Positions 38,405 to 47,793 of a stretch of 64,000 bases of DNA are shown piece after piece. Every line of letters begins with the position of its first letter. Positions within the stretch are counted from its first letter, which is position 1. Origin of the DNA: Citricoccus sp. SGAir0253 (GTDB lineage: Bacteria > Actinomycetota > Actinomycetes > Actinomycetales > Micrococcaceae); contig NZ_CP039424.1 in the NCBI RefSeq assembly GCF_005877055.1, positions 682,001 through 746,000 of the forward strand, given 5' to 3'. The notes beneath the pieces were generated by a model. That model made no database searches and was not told the origin of the DNA. It saw only the letters and a list, made by a program, of their open reading frames with translations. The position numbers and the translations under genes are program-made.

Positions 38405-38410
38405 TAAACT
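38405..38410 (+). promoter_or_regulatory. Possible -10 element TAAACT for the MarP gene
   Basis: TAAACT fits TANNNT and lies 46 nt before GTG 38457. A purine-rich GGATGGA follows at 38444-38450. Confidence 0.35.
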
Positions 38411-38456
38411 CGGTGACCACGCGTGCGCCGGCGCCGGGGCGCAGGATGGAGATGCA

Positions 38457-39650
38457 GTGGTACTGGGACTGGCCTGGCTGGACTGGGCGCTCGTCGTCGT
38501 CCTGCTGCTGGCCCTGCTGGGCGGCTACCGCCGCGGCTTCTGGGTCACCCTCGGCACGGTGTCCGGGCTCGTGGCCGGGGCCGCCGCCGCGTTCTTCTCC
38601 ATCCCCCTCGTCTCGGAGTGGGTCCCGGACCCCGCCTGGCGCATCCTGGCGATCATCGCCGCGGCCCTCGTGCTGGTGTTGGCCGGCCAGGCCATCGGCG
38701 CCGGCATCGGCCGCGCCATCCGGCTGCGGATGGCCCTGCCGGTCCTGCGCACCGTGGACCGGGCCGCCGGTGCCGTGGTCAACACCGCGGTGGCCGCGGC
38801 CCTCGTCTCGCTCGTGGCCTTCTCCGCCTCTTCGATGGGCATCCCGCCGGTGACCTCGGCGATCTCCGAGTCCCGGGTCATCACGGCGATCAACCGCCTC
38901 GCCCCGGACGCCGCGAAGTCGCTCGTGGCGCGCGTGCGCTCCGAGGTGGCCGGCTCGGACGTGGTGCCCGTGCTCGAGGAGCCGGTGGTGCGCGAGGTGC
39001 CCACCGCCGAGCCCTCGGCGCCCGAGCCGGGGGACCGGATCGAGGAGGCTCGGGCGGCGGTGGTGCGCATCAGCGGCACCGCCTACGCGTGCGGGCAGAA
39101 CCAGACCGGCTCCGGGTTCGCCGTGGCTCCCGACCGGGTGGTGACGAACGCGCACGTGGTCTCGGGCCTGGCGGAGCCCGCCGTGGAGGACTCCCGGGGC
39201 ACCGTCTACGCCGGCCGGGTGGTGCACTTCGACGTCGCGCGCGACCTGGCGGTGATCGCGGTGGACGGGGCGGAGCTGCCCACGGTGCCGAGCGGGGCGG
39301 ACCTGGCCGACGGGGAGGCCGGCTACATCATGGGCTATCCCTCCGGGGGACCGTTCTCGATGGACCCGGCGGAGGTCCAGGCCCGCGGCGCCGTGACGGT
39401 GGAGAACATCTACGGGGGCGAGCCGGGCCTGCTGGACATCTACCAGCTCAACGCGGACGTCCAGCTGGGCAACTCCGGCGGCCCGCTGCTGGACGAGACC
39501 GGCACGGTGGCCGGCGTCGTCTTCGCCCGCGCCCCGGGGGACGTCAAGGTCGGCTTCGCCGTCACGGGGGACGAGGCCGGGGAGGTCCTCACGGGGGCGG
39601 GGGAGATGGAGGACACCGTCTCCACCGGCCAGTGCGTGCAGGGCGGCTGA
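38457..39650 (+). CDS. MarP-like membrane serine protease (CvpA + trypsin)
   Basis: A 397-residue protein with four transmembrane helices of the CvpA type in the first 130 residues. A linker and an extracellular trypsin-like protease follow, with the triad His233 (TNAHVV), Asp263 (VARDLAVI) and Ser340 (GNSGGPL). Cysteines in YACGQNQTG and near the C-terminus could form the redox-sensitive disulfide described for mycobacterial MarP (Rv3671c), which is needed for acid resistance. GTG 38457 is preceded by GGATGGA. It lies next to crp as in mycobacteria. Confidence 0.92.
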   Translation: MVLGLAWLDWALVVVLLLALLGGYRRGFWVTLGTVSGLVAGAAAAFFSIPLVSEWVPDPAWRILAIIAAALVLVLAGQAIGAGIGRAIRLRMALPVLRTVDRAAGAVVNTAVAAALVSLVAFSASSMGIPPVTSAISESRVITAINRLAPDAAKSLVARVRSEVAGSDVVPVLEEPVVREVPTAEPSAPEPGDRIEEARAAVVRISGTAYACGQNQTGSGFAVAPDRVVTNAHVVSGLAEPAVEDSRGTVYAGRVVHFDVARDLAVIAVDGAELPTVPSGADLADGEAGYIMGYPSGGPFSMDPAEVQARGAVTVENIYGGEPGLLDIYQLNADVQLGNSGGPLLDETGTVAGVVFARAPGDVKVGFAVTGDEAGEVLTGAGEMEDTVSTGQCVQGG

Positions 39651-39698
39651 GCGGCCGCGTCCCGCGCTGACGTGCGCGGAACCGGTGGACCGGCCGTG

Positions 39699-39704
39699 TA
39701 CGCT
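39699..39704 (+). promoter_or_regulatory. -10 element TACGCT for metP
   Basis: TACGCT fits TANNNT and would leave a leader of roughly 115 nt before GTG 39827. A second hexamer TACTGT at 39721-39726 is an alternative. Confidence 0.35.
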
Positions 39705-39826
39705 GGACCGCCGACTGCACTACTGTGGTCGCCACCACTTCACGCACCGTAGCGCGGGTCCCCGCCGGCTCCGATCCTCCTGGCCGGCACCGGTCCGCGC
39801 GACCACGGCACTGACCGGGAGGGACC

Positions 39827-41482
39827 GTGTCAACCAATACCGCATCACCCCAGAGGACGAGCCGCGAGCAATGGGGCGGCCGCTGGGCCTTCATCTTCGC
39901 CGCGATCGGCTCCGCCGTCGGGCTCGGGAACATCTGGCGCTTCCCGTACGTGGCCTACGAGAACGGCGGCGGCGCCTTCATCGTCCCCTACCTCGTCGCG
40001 CTGCTCACCGCGGGCATCCCGCTGCTGTTCTTCGACTACGCGATCGGCCACCGCTTCAAGGGCTCGCCGCCCCTGGCGTTCCGCCGGCTGACCCGGTGGA
40101 CCGAGTCCATCGGCTGGTGGCAGGTCCTGATCTGCTTCGTCATCGGCGTCTACTACGCGGCGATCATCGCCTGGGCGGCCATGTACACCTTCTTCTCCGT
40201 GACCAAGGCCTGGGGGGACGACCCGGAGGCCTTCTTCTTCGGCGACTACCTCCAGGTGGCCGAGGACGTCACGCCCAACCTCGAGTTCGTGCCCGGGGTG
40301 TTCTGGCCGATGCTGGCCACGTGGGTGATCCTGCTGGTCATCCTCGGCGCCGGCGTGCAGAAGGGCATCGCGCGGGCCTCGCTCGTCGGCATCCCGGTAC
40401 TCGTGGTCATGTTCGTCGTCCTGGTCATCGTGGCCCTGACCCTGCCGGGCGCCCTGCAGGGCCTGGACGCCCTGTTCACCCCGAACTGGTCGGTGCTGAC
40501 CGACCCCTCGGTGTGGATCGCCGCCTACGGGCAGATCTTCTTCTCGCTGTCCGTGGGCTTCGGCATCATGATCACCTACTCCTCGTACCTCAAGCGCCGC
40601 ACGAACCTCACGGGGTCCGGCCTCATGGTCGGCTTCTCGAACTCCAGCTTCGAGATCCTCGCCGGCATCGGCGTCTTCGCGGCCCTCGGCTTCATGGCCC
40701 AGGCCAACGGGGTGGCCGTGGCGGACGTCGTGAGCAACGGCATCGGGCTGGCGTTCGTGGCCTTCCCGACGATCATCTCCCAGGCCCCGCTCGGCGCGCT
40801 GATCGGCGTGCTGTTCTTCGCCTCCCTGGTCTTCGCCGGCTTCACGTCCCTGATCTCCATCCTCGAGGTCGTCGTCTCGGCCGTGAAGGACAAGCTCGGC
40901 TGGAGCCGGTGGACCACGGTGATCGTCGTCGTCGGGATCTCCGGAGCCCTGTCCCTGCTGCTGTTCAGCACCACCTCGGGCATCAACCTGCTGGACGTGA
41001 CGGACGCCTTCGCCAACAACTTCGGCATCGTGGGCGCCGCGCTCGTGGCCGTCATCGTGGTCTCGTGGCTGCTGCGCCGGCTCGGCGGGATGGTGGACCA
41101 CCTCAACGCGGTCTCCTCGTTCCGGGTGGGCACCGTCTACAAGGTGCTCGTCGCCGTGGTCATGCCGATCGTCCTGGCGTACATGTTCATCGCGGACGTG
41201 GTGAAGAAGGCCACCGAGGGCTACGGCGGGCTGCCGGCCTGGTTCGTGGGCACCTTCGGCTGGGGCATGTCGATCGCGCTGATCGTGCTCGCCATCGTCC
41301 TGGCGCTGCTGCCGTGGGCGCCGAACTCGGCGCTGCACCGGGAGTACAACGAGAACCTCGAGCCCGCCCCCGTGGACGCGCACGAGGGCCTCGGCGTCGC
41401 GTGGGAGGGCGTGGGGGAGCGACACCCCCACGGCGCCCACACCGCCCGTCCCCGCACCGACGACCCCCAGAGAGGAGCCTGA
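39827..41482 (+). CDS. metP: NSS-family Na+-dependent methionine/alanine importer, large subunit
   Basis: A 551-residue sodium:neurotransmitter symporter with about 11-12 helices. The first helix has the NSS sodium/substrate signature AAIGSAVGLGNIWRFPYVAYENGGGAF. A charged C-terminal tail follows the last helix. GGGAGGGA precedes GTG 39827. A 46-residue small membrane protein starts one base after its stop, which is the hallmark of the MetPS system of Corynebacterium glutamicum (methionine/alanine uptake). That neighbour is the main support for the substrate. Confidence 0.92.
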   Translation: MSTNTASPQRTSREQWGGRWAFIFAAIGSAVGLGNIWRFPYVAYENGGGAFIVPYLVALLTAGIPLLFFDYAIGHRFKGSPPLAFRRLTRWTESIGWWQVLICFVIGVYYAAIIAWAAMYTFFSVTKAWGDDPEAFFFGDYLQVAEDVTPNLEFVPGVFWPMLATWVILLVILGAGVQKGIARASLVGIPVLVVMFVVLVIVALTLPGALQGLDALFTPNWSVLTDPSVWIAAYGQIFFSLSVGFGIMITYSSYLKRRTNLTGSGLMVGFSNSSFEILAGIGVFAALGFMAQANGVAVADVVSNGIGLAFVAFPTIISQAPLGALIGVLFFASLVFAGFTSLISILEVVVSAVKDKLGWSRWTTVIVVVGISGALSLLLFSTTSGINLLDVTDAFANNFGIVGAALVAVIVVSWLLRRLGGMVDHLNAVSSFRVGTVYKVLVAVVMPIVLAYMFIADVVKKATEGYGGLPAWFVGTFGWGMSIALIVLAIVLALLPWAPNSALHREYNENLEPAPVDAHEGLGVAWEGVGERHPHGAHTARPRTDDPQRGA

Positions 41483-41483
41483 G

Positions 41484-41624
41484 ATGAGCGGCATCGCGAT
41501 CCTGTTCCTGGTCATCGCCATCGTGGTGGTGTGGGGCGGCATGGTGGCCTCCCTGGTCCACCTGATGCGCAACCCCGACCACCTCTCGGGTGACGAGGGC
41601 ATCGCCCCCGGCCCGACCACCTGA
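41484..41624 (+). CDS. metS: MetS-like small subunit of the NSS transporter
   Basis: This 46-residue protein starts at ATG 41484 with an AGAGGAG site that overlaps the end of metP. It has one hydrophobic helix (about 4-27, Ile/Val-rich with a Trp-Gly-Gly kink) and an acidic, Pro-rich tail. Short proteins of this kind (MaAIMP_sms family) are required partners of MetP in corynebacteria. The region ends in a very strong terminator hairpin. Confidence 0.85.
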   Translation: MSGIAILFLVIAIVVVWGGMVASLVHLMRNPDHLSGDEGIAPGPTT

Positions 41625-41663
41625 TCCCCGGTCCCCGCCGCTGCCGGCCGCCGGGAGCGGCGG

Positions 41664-41729
41664 GGACCGCACGCGAGAGGCCCGGGCCCCTGGAGCGATC
41701 CAGGGGCCCGGGCCTCTCGCGTGCGGTCC
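41664..41729. terminator. Perfect 30-bp hairpin between metS and acsA (bidirectional terminator)
   Basis: Arms 41664-41693 and 41700-41729 are perfectly complementary over 30 bp with a 6-nt loop (AGCGAT). The hairpin lies between convergent stops and begins 39 nt past metS and 2 nt past acsA. No other stem in the window is as long. Confidence 0.8.
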
Positions 41730-41731
41730 GG

Positions 41732-43765
41732 CTACTTGCGCAGGGACTCGGCGATCTGCTGCATGATCGTCGGGTCGGACAAGGTCGAGGCATCGCCCGG
41801 GTCACGGCCCTCGGCCACGTCCTTGAGCAGCCGCCGCATGATCTTGCCCGAGCGGGTCTTGGGCAGCTCGGGCACCACGAGGATGTGCTTGGGCTTGGCG
41901 ATCGCGCCGATCTCCGAGGCCACGTGCGCCCGGAGCTGCTGCTCGGCCTCGGCCGGGTCCACCTCGCCGGCCTCCTCGGTGAGGATGACGAAGGCGACGA
42001 CGGCCTGGCCGGTCGTGGCGTCGGCGGCCCCGACCACGGCGGACTCCGCGACGATCCGGTGCGAGACGAGCGCGGACTCGATCTCCGAGGTGGACAGCCG
42101 GTGCCCGGAGACGTTCATGACGTCGTCCACGCGGCCGGTGACCCAGATGTCCCCGTCCTCGTCCTTCCGGGCGCCGTCCCCGGCGAAGTACATGTCCTCG
42201 AAGCGCGACCAGTACGTGTCCCTGTAGCGCTGCGGGTCGCCCCAGATGCCGCGCAGCATGGCCGGCCACGGGTCGCGGATCACCAGGAAGCCGGCCGAGT
42301 CGTTGCCGAGCGAGGCGCCCGTCTCGTCCACCACGTCCACGGTGATGCCCGGCACGGGGACCTGGGCGGAACCCGGCTTGGTGGCGGTGACGCCCGGCAA
42401 CGGGGCGATCATGTGCGCGCCCGTCTCGGTCTGCCACCACGTGTCGACGATCGGGGCCGGGTGCTCCTTGCGGGCACCCGGGGTGACGGAGCCGTCGTCG
42501 TTCCTGGTCCCGGCCCCCGCATTGGCGCCGATGACCTCGCGGTACCACATCCAGGCCTCGGGGTTGATGGGCTCGCCCACCGAGCCCAGCACGCGCACCG
42601 AGGACAGGTCGTAGGAGTCCGGGACGGCCCGGCCCCACTTCATCATGGTGCGGATCGCGGTGGGGGCGGTGTAGACGATCGAGACCCGGTACTTCTCCAC
42701 GATCTCCCACCAGCGCCCGTTGTGCGGGAAGTCCGGGGTGCCCTCGTAGAGCACCTGGGTGGCGCCGTTGACCAGCGGGGCGTAGGTGACGTAGGAGTGC
42801 CCGGTGACCCAGCCGACGTCGGCGGTGCACCAGTACACGTCCGACTCGGGGTGCAGGTCGAAGGTGTCCCGGTGGGTGACCGCGGTCTGGACCAGGTAGC
42901 CGCCGGTGGTGTGCAGGATGCCCTTGGGCTTCCCGGTGGTGCCGGAGGTGTAGAGGATGAACAGCGGGTGCTCGGCGTCGTGCCAGGCGAGGGCGTGCTC
43001 GTCCGAGGCGGCGCCGACCACGTCGTGCCACCACAGGTCCCGGCCCTCGGTCCACTCGACGTCCTGCTCGTTGCGGCGCACGACCACCACGTTGCCCACG
43101 GAGTGGCCGGGGGCGGACAGGGCCGCGTCCACGGCGGGCTTGAGCATGGAGGGCTTGCCGCGGCGCCAGGAGCCGTCCGCGGTGACCACGAGCTTCGCCT
43201 CGGCGTCGTCGATGCGCGAGCGCAGGGCGTCGGCGGAGAAGCCGCCGAACACCACGGAGTGCACGGCGCCGATGCGGGCGCACGCCAGCATGGTGATGAC
43301 GGCCTCGGGGATCATCGGCAGGTACACGGCCACGCGGTCGCCCTTGGCCACGCCGAGGGACTCGAAGGCGTTGGCGGCCCGGCGGACCTCGATGGCCAGC
43401 TCGGCGTAGGTCCAGGTCCGGGTGTCGCCGGGCTCGCCCTCGAAGTACAGGGCCACCCGGTCGCCGCGGCCGGCCTCCACGTGCCGGTCCAGGGCGTTGT
43501 AGGCGGCGTTGGTGGTGCCGCCCACGAACCACTTCGCGAACGGGGCGTCCGACCAGTCCAGGACCTCCGAGAAGTCCTGCTCCCAGTGCAGGACCTGGCG
43601 TGCCTGGTCCGCCCAGTAGCCCAGGCGGTCGGCGGAGGCCTGCTCGTAGCGCTCGGCGGTGGCCACGGCGGCGGCGGCGAAGTCCTCGGAGGGCGGGAAG
43701 GTCCGCCGCTCCTCGAGGAGGTGGTCCATGGTGTCGCTCGGCTGGCCGGAGGCGGACGTCGTCAT
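41732..43765 (-). CDS. acsA: Acetyl-CoA synthetase
   Basis: The 677-residue AMP-forming ligase converts acetate, ATP and CoA to acetyl-CoA. Motifs are [12 protein letters not shown] (P-loop), the acetate-pocket Trp region (WWQTETGAH), [11 protein letters not shown], and the C-terminal [11 protein letters not shown] with the adenylation lysine Lys641. Acetylation of that lysine inactivates Acs in bacteria and sirtuins reverse it; a Sir2 gene lies 25 kb away. GAAGGAGC precedes ATG 43765. It is normally under Crp/GlxR control in relatives. Length is standard (about 650). Confidence 0.96.
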   Translation of the reverse strand: MTTSASGQPSDTMDHLLEERRTFPPSEDFAAAAVATAERYEQASADRLGYWADQARQVLHWEQDFSEVLDWSDAPFAKWFVGGTTNAAYNALDRHVEAGRGDRVALYFEGEPGDTRTWTYAELAIEVRRAANAFESLGVAKGDRVAVYLPMIPEAVITMLACARIGAVHSVVFGGFSADALRSRIDDAEAKLVVTADGSWRRGKPSMLKPAVDAALSAPGHSVGNVVVVRRNEQDVEWTEGRDLWWHDVVGAASDEHALAWHDAEHPLFILYTSGTTGKPKGILHTTGGYLVQTAVTHRDTFDLHPESDVYWCTADVGWVTGHSYVTYAPLVNGATQVLYEGTPDFPHNGRWWEIVEKYRVSIVYTAPTAIRTMMKWGRAVPDSYDLSSVRVLGSVGEPINPEAWMWYREVIGANAGAGTRNDDGSVTPGARKEHPAPIVDTWWQTETGAHMIAPLPGVTATKPGSAQVPVPGITVDVVDETGASLGNDSAGFLVIRDPWPAMLRGIWGDPQRYRDTYWSRFEDMYFAGDGARKDEDGDIWVTGRVDDVMNVSGHRLSTSEIESALVSHRIVAESAVVGAADATTGQAVVAFVILTEEAGEVDPAEAEQQLRAHVASEIGAIAKPKHILVVPELPKTRSGKIMRRLLKDVAEGRDPGDASTLSDPTIMQQIAESLRK

Positions 43766-43847
43766 GCGTGCTCCTTCAGGGCGTGGGTGCAGGGAACGGT
43801 CCCGGTCGGGAGGTGCGGTGTGCTGCCCGTCACAGGTCCGCAGTGAC

Positions 43848-43853
43848 AGCCTA
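43848..43853 (-). promoter_or_regulatory. -10 element TAGGCT for acsA
   Basis: TAGGCT on the minus strand, 82 nt before ATG 43765. A GTCAC...GTGAC inverted repeat (43829-43833, 43843-43847) lies just downstream, near the predicted start of transcription, and could be an operator. Confidence 0.35.
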
Positions 43854-43936
43854 GCGCCATCGCCCGGGCCGTGGTCGCGAGTGTGACGGGCCACAACGGG
43901 ACCCTCCCGGCGCGGGGGCCCGGAGGACTGATTGAA

Positions 43937-43942
43937 TAGGAT
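43937..43942 (+). promoter_or_regulatory. -10 element TAGGAT for the operon starting at 44001
   Basis: TAGGAT, with a leader of about 50 nt that includes the AGGAGGAAAC ribosome binding site before ATG 44001. Confidence 0.4.
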
Positions 43943-44000
43943 CCGGAACCGTCCACGACCCCGCACCCCGGCCCCCGGCCGCGTGCCCAGGAGGAAACGC

Positions 44001-45008
44001 ATGAGCACCGCACCGCACCCCGGGCCGTCCACCCGCTGGGACCTCGGCTTCCTGGTCTCGGTCCTGGTCATCCTGCTGGGATCGGTCCTGCCCCTGTCCG
44101 CCCTGCGGCAGAACCTGTGGAACACCCCGGGCCTGTTCTTCCTCGGCGTGGGCGTGCTCGCCCCGCTCGTGGCCGCGGGCCTGGTGCTGGCCCGGATCGC
44201 GGCCCGCGGGGCGGGTCCGCGCGTGGGGTCCCTGGGCACGGAGCAGTTCGCCCACGTGGCCTCGTGGCTCGCGCTCGCGTTCTTCTTCCTGTCCGTCGCG
44301 ACCTCCCTCAACCCCGTCTTCCTGGTCGGCCTGCTCGGGGCGCTCGGCATGGTCGCCACCTCGCCGCTGCGGGCGCTCGTGGCCCGCGCCCTGCACTCCG
44401 CGGCCACGCGCCGGTCGCGGCCGACCGCCGTCGGGAGCCCGACGCCGGCCCCCGCCGGGACGGCCCGGACGGAGCCGGAGGCGTCCACGACGGCCGCCGG
44501 CGGCCCGCACGTGCCCGGGACGCTCCGGGCGGAGCCGGCCGAGGCGGAGCCGGCGGACCGGGAGCGGGCCACCGCGGACGAGCCGGTCCGGGCCACCCGG
44601 CCGCACCCGGCCGTGGCCGGGCGGGAGTACGGGGACACGGCGCACGCGGAGCCGACGGGTACGGAGCCGGGGGATGCCGGGTGGACGGACGCGGAGCCGG
44701 CCGACGCGCGCGCCGCCGCCGAGCCGTCCGGGCCGGCCCCCGCGGCCCACGGATCGGTCGCCGCGACGGCAGCGGCTCCCGAGACGACCGCCGGGGGACC
44801 CGTCCCGGAGCAGGTCCACGAGGCCTTCTGGTTCGCGGTCGGCACCCGGCGCACGACCGTGGACCCCGAGGACGGCAGCCCGGCCTTCCCCCTCGAGCCC
44901 GGCGCCTGGATCCTTGCCCTCGAGGACCGGGGGGACGAGTTCCTGGTGCAGGACACGGACGGGCGCACCGCGGTGCTGCGGGACCTGTCCGACATCGAGC
45001 GCGCATGA
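44001..45008 (+). CDS. Membrane protein with long disordered linker
   Basis: A 335-residue protein. Four likely transmembrane helices occur before residue 135. An Ala/Pro/Glu/Thr-rich stretch of about 120 residues follows, with repeated Glu-Pro-Ala-Asp/Glu-Pro motifs, then a compact C-terminal domain (about 272-335) starting [22 protein letters not shown] recognise no named family. The C-terminal domain is conserved-looking and probably cytoplasmic. AGGAGG precedes ATG 44001. It overlaps nth by 4 nt, so a role linked to the nth-NUDIX operon is possible but unproven. Confidence 0.65.
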   Translation: MSTAPHPGPSTRWDLGFLVSVLVILLGSVLPLSALRQNLWNTPGLFFLGVGVLAPLVAAGLVLARIAARGAGPRVGSLGTEQFAHVASWLALAFFFLSVATSLNPVFLVGLLGALGMVATSPLRALVARALHSAATRRSRPTAVGSPTPAPAGTARTEPEASTTAAGGPHVPGTLRAEPAEAEPADRERATADEPVRATRPHPAVAGREYGDTAHAEPTGTEPGDAGWTDAEPADARAAAEPSGPAPAAHGSVAATAAAPETTAGGPVPEQVHEAFWFAVGTRRTTVDPEDGSPAFPLEPGAWILALEDRGDEFLVQDTDGRTAVLRDLSDIERA

Positions 45009-45784
45009 CGGAGACGCGGCTGGCGCTCGTGCGCCGGGCCCGCCGGATCAACCGGGTCCTGGCGGAGGCGTATCCCTACGCCGTGGCGGAGCTCGACTTC
45101 CGCAACCCCTTCGAGCTGCTCGTCGCCACGGTCCTGTCCGCCCAGACCACGGACGTGCGCGTCAACGCGACCACGCCCGCGCTCTTCGCCCGGTTCCCGG
45201 ACGCGGAGGCGATGGCCCACGCGGACGAGCGCGAGCTGCAGGAGATCGTGCGGCCGCTCGGCTTCTTCCGGGCCAAGGCCGCGGCCGTCCAGGGCCTGTC
45301 CCGTTCCCTCGTGGAGCGCCACGGCGGCGAGGTGCCCGGGCGGCTCGAGGACCTCGTGGCGCTGCCCGGGGTGGGCCGCAAGACGGCGTTCGTCGTGCTC
45401 GGCAACGCCTTCGGCGTCCCGGGGCTCACGGTGGACACGCACTTCGGCCGGCTGGCCCGCCGCCTCGGGTTCACCACCGAGCAGGACCCGGTGAAGGTGG
45501 AGCGGGACGTCGCCGAGCTCTTCGAGCCGCGCGACTGGACCATGCTCTCGCACCGCCTCGTCTTCCACGGACGGAGGGTGTGCCACGCCAAGCGCCCGGC
45601 CTGCGGGGCCTGCCCCATCACGCGGTGGTGCCCGTCCTACGGCACGGGGGAGACCGACCCCGAGGCCGCCGCCCGGCTGCTGAAGTACGAGCTCGCGCCG
45701 GGACGCGAGGAGCTGCTGGCGCGGATGCGGGCCGGGGCCACGCGCGCGGAGCTGCGCGCCGAGGGCCACGGCCTGGGGGCATGA
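45005..45784 (+). CDS. nth: Endonuclease III
   Basis: The 259-residue DNA glycosylase/AP lyase removes oxidised pyrimidines in base-excision repair. The helix-hairpin-helix LPGVGRKTA carries the catalytic Lys. The Asp is in [13 protein letters not shown]. The 4Fe-4S cluster follows the spacing C-x6-C-x2-C-x5-C ([17 protein letters not shown]). ATG 45005 overlaps the upstream membrane-protein gene (ATGA) and its own stop overlaps the NUDIX gene (ATGA), so three genes are coupled. The C-terminal extension of about 35 residues is typical of actinobacteria. Confidence 0.96.
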   Translation: MTETRLALVRRARRINRVLAEAYPYAVAELDFRNPFELLVATVLSAQTTDVRVNATTPALFARFPDAEAMAHADERELQEIVRPLGFFRAKAAAVQGLSRSLVERHGGEVPGRLEDLVALPGVGRKTAFVVLGNAFGVPGLTVDTHFGRLARRLGFTTEQDPVKVERDVAELFEPRDWTMLSHRLVFHGRRVCHAKRPACGACPITRWCPSYGTGETDPEAAARLLKYELAPGREELLARMRAGATRAELRAEGHGLGA

Positions 45785-46572
45785 TGCACGCGGAGGGAGC
45801 ACTGGCCGACCTGCGGGCCCTCGTGGCCCGGTACGGGACCCCGGACCCGGCCCTGCCGCCCCGGCCGGGCGGGGAGGTGCCGGACCGGCTGCCCGACGAC
45901 GGCCGGGGCTGGGACTTCGGCGTGGACCCGGGACCCGGCGGGGAGACCCCGGCCGAGTCGGCCGTGCTGGTGCTGTTCGGCGCCCTGGACCGGCGGCCCT
46001 CCCACTTCCACGCCGAGGCCGTGCCCGAGGACCTCGACCTGTTGCTCACCCAGCGCGCCCTGCACCTGCGCAAGCACCCCGGGCAGGTCGCCTTCCCGGG
46101 CGGGCGCAAGGACCCCGAGGACCGCGACCACGTGGCCACCGCCCTGCGCGAGGCGCAGGAGGAGACCGGGTTGGACCCGCAGGGCGTGAAGGTCCTCGGC
46201 TCGCTCCCGCCGGCGCCGCTGACCGTGACGAACTTCCGCGTGACCCCCGTGGTGGGCTGGTGGGACCGCCCCTCGGACGTATTCGTGGTGGACGAGGGCG
46301 AGGCCTCGCGCGTGTTCCGCGTCCCCGTGGCGGACCTGGTGGACCCCGCCAACCGCGTCGTCACGAGCCGGGAGGCCGTCCCGCCCGTGCGCGCGGGGCG
46401 GTTCCGCGGCCCCGGCTTCCTCGTCTCGGACACGCTGGTGTGGGGCTTCACCGCGATCGTCATCGACCGGATCCTGGAGCTGCTCGGCTGGGCCCAGGAC
46501 TGGGACCGCGGGCGCGTCGTGGACATCACCGGCTGGGACGCCTCCCTGCCGGTGCCCCCGCTCGGCGGCTGA
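45781..46572 (+). CDS. CoA pyrophosphatase-type NUDIX hydrolase
   Basis: A 263-residue NUDIX enzyme. The CoA-type signature [15 protein letters not shown] and the Nudix box [25 protein letters not shown] are contiguous and intact. It probably splits CoA or CoA derivatives into 3'-phospho-AMP and phosphopantetheine, as the nth-linked Rv3672c protein of mycobacteria is thought to do. ATG 45781 overlaps the nth stop by 4 nt; a second ATG follows directly at 45784. The first 50 residues are a variable Gly/Pro/Asp-rich region. Confidence 0.92.
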   Translation: MMHAEGALADLRALVARYGTPDPALPPRPGGEVPDRLPDDGRGWDFGVDPGPGGETPAESAVLVLFGALDRRPSHFHAEAVPEDLDLLLTQRALHLRKHPGQVAFPGGRKDPEDRDHVATALREAQEETGLDPQGVKVLGSLPPAPLTVTNFRVTPVVGWWDRPSDVFVVDEGEASRVFRVPVADLVDPANRVVTSREAVPPVRAGRFRGPGFLVSDTLVWGFTAIVIDRILELLGWAQDWDRGRVVDITGWDASLPVPPLGG

Positions 46573-46665
46573 GCCGCTCCTGCACAGCCCGGTGGTCCCC
46601 GGGCGCCGTCCCCGGCGGCCCCGCGGCCGCGGCGCGGGCGGGGACGGCGGCGGCAGGATCGGGCC

Positions 46666-47793
46666 ATGACCGCCTCGACCGCCGCCCCGTTGCCCGTGCT
46701 GTACCTGTCCCCGGCCGGCCCGCCGGGGCTGGTGGACGACCTGCTGCTCGGGGAGGTGGCGGCCTGCGTGGCCGCCGTCGGGCACCGGCTGCACGTGGCC
46801 CCGCCCGGGTCGGCGCACGAGGCCGTGGCACGCTGGACCGCCGAGGCCGGGCGGGAGCCCGTCGTGGTGCTGGCCGGGCGGACGGGCCCGGCCGGCGGCC
46901 CGGACCGCGTGAGGACCCCCTCCGGGCGCGCCGTGCCCGTGGTGGGGGTGGCGCTGGACGGCACGGGGGCCGCCGACCTCACGCTGCCGCGCCGGTCCCG
47001 GTCCCTGTGCCGGCTGCTGGCCCACGGTGCCCGGGGGCCGGGGGAGGGCGGGCTGCCCGGCCGGGCCGTCGTCCTGCTCCACCACGGACCGGGAGGCGGC
47101 GGGGACGACGACTGGCCGGGACTGGCGTGGGGACTGGCGCTGCTGCTGGCCGGTCCCGGCCGCGGCGCGCTGCTGGACCTGCAGGGCCCGGAGGGAACCC
47201 TGCGCGGGCGGCTGGGCCCGACCGGCGACCCGGCTCCCGGGGCGCAGGGACCGCCGGTGCTGGGCTCCGCCGTGGTCCCCGTCCCGGGGCCGGCGTTCGC
47301 CGCGCGACTGCCGGCGGCCGGGCCCGTGCGCTGGTGGGGGACCGGTGGCGAGCGTCCGGACCCCCGGGCACCGGAGCTGCTCGGCGGCCTCGGGGCGGTG
47401 CTCGACACCTTCGACTGGGCCGTGCTGGACGCCGGCCGGGACGCCGCCCTGGCCGGCGCCCTGGGAGCCGAGGGATTGCCGGTGCTGGAGTGCGCCCGCC
47501 CGGGACCGCGGGTGCGGCGGCGGGGCGCCCCGGCGGACACCGCCGTGGACCTCGGGGTGCGGGACTGGTCGGGGCGCTCGTGGGCCTCGTGGTCGCGGGC
47601 CGCCCGGCGGCGGCCGGGACTCGGCCTCGGGGCGCGGCTGGCGGCCGTCCTCGCCGGGCCCACGGGCACCCCGGGGGCCGGCCGGCCCCCGGGCCCCGCC
47701 CCCTCCCCGGTCCTGGCCGACCCTGCCGCCGCGACCGATCCCGCCGACCCTGCCGGCCCCGCCGGTCCCCGGCGCGTGGCGGCGGGCGCCTGA
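46666..47793 (+). CDS. CpaE-like protein of the Tad locus, ATPase motifs degenerate
   Basis: A 375-residue protein at the position always held by the CpaE/SsD-like protein of actinobacterial Tad clusters (Rv3660c-like). A receiver-like N-terminal half includes VLYLSP and a VAAVGHRLHVA strand. The expected Walker A (GGxGG-GA/KS) has become GPGGGGDDDWPG, and the Walker B/switch Asp region reads ALLDLQGPEG, so ATP hydrolysis is unlikely. The last 60 residues are Ala/Pro-rich. It may retain a scaffold role in pilus placement. Its TGA overlaps the TadA ATG by one base (TGATG). Confidence 0.75.
   Translation: MTASTAAPLPVLYLSPAGPPGLVDDLLLGEVAACVAAVGHRLHVAPPGSAHEAVARWTAEAGREPVVVLAGRTGPAGGPDRVRTPSGRAVPVVGVALDGTGAADLTLPRRSRSLCRLLAHGARGPGEGGLPGRAVVLLHHGPGGGGDDDWPGLAWGLALLLAGPGRGALLDLQGPEGTLRGRLGPTGDPAPGAQGPPVLGSAVVPVPGPAFAARLPAAGPVRWWGTGGERPDPRAPELLGGLGAVLDTFDWAVLDAGRDAALAGALGAEGLPVLECARPGPRVRRRGAPADTAVDLGVRDWSGRSWASWSRAARRRPGLGLGARLAAVLAGPTGTPGAGRPPGPAPSPVLADPAAATDPADPAGPAGPRRVAAGA

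Noticed and set aside
43882-43895. Possible Crp/GlxR site TGTG-N6-CACA near the acsA promoter
   Set aside because: The known consensus is TGTGA-N6-TCACA (TGTG-N8-CACA). The spacing here is two bases short and the inner bases do not fit.
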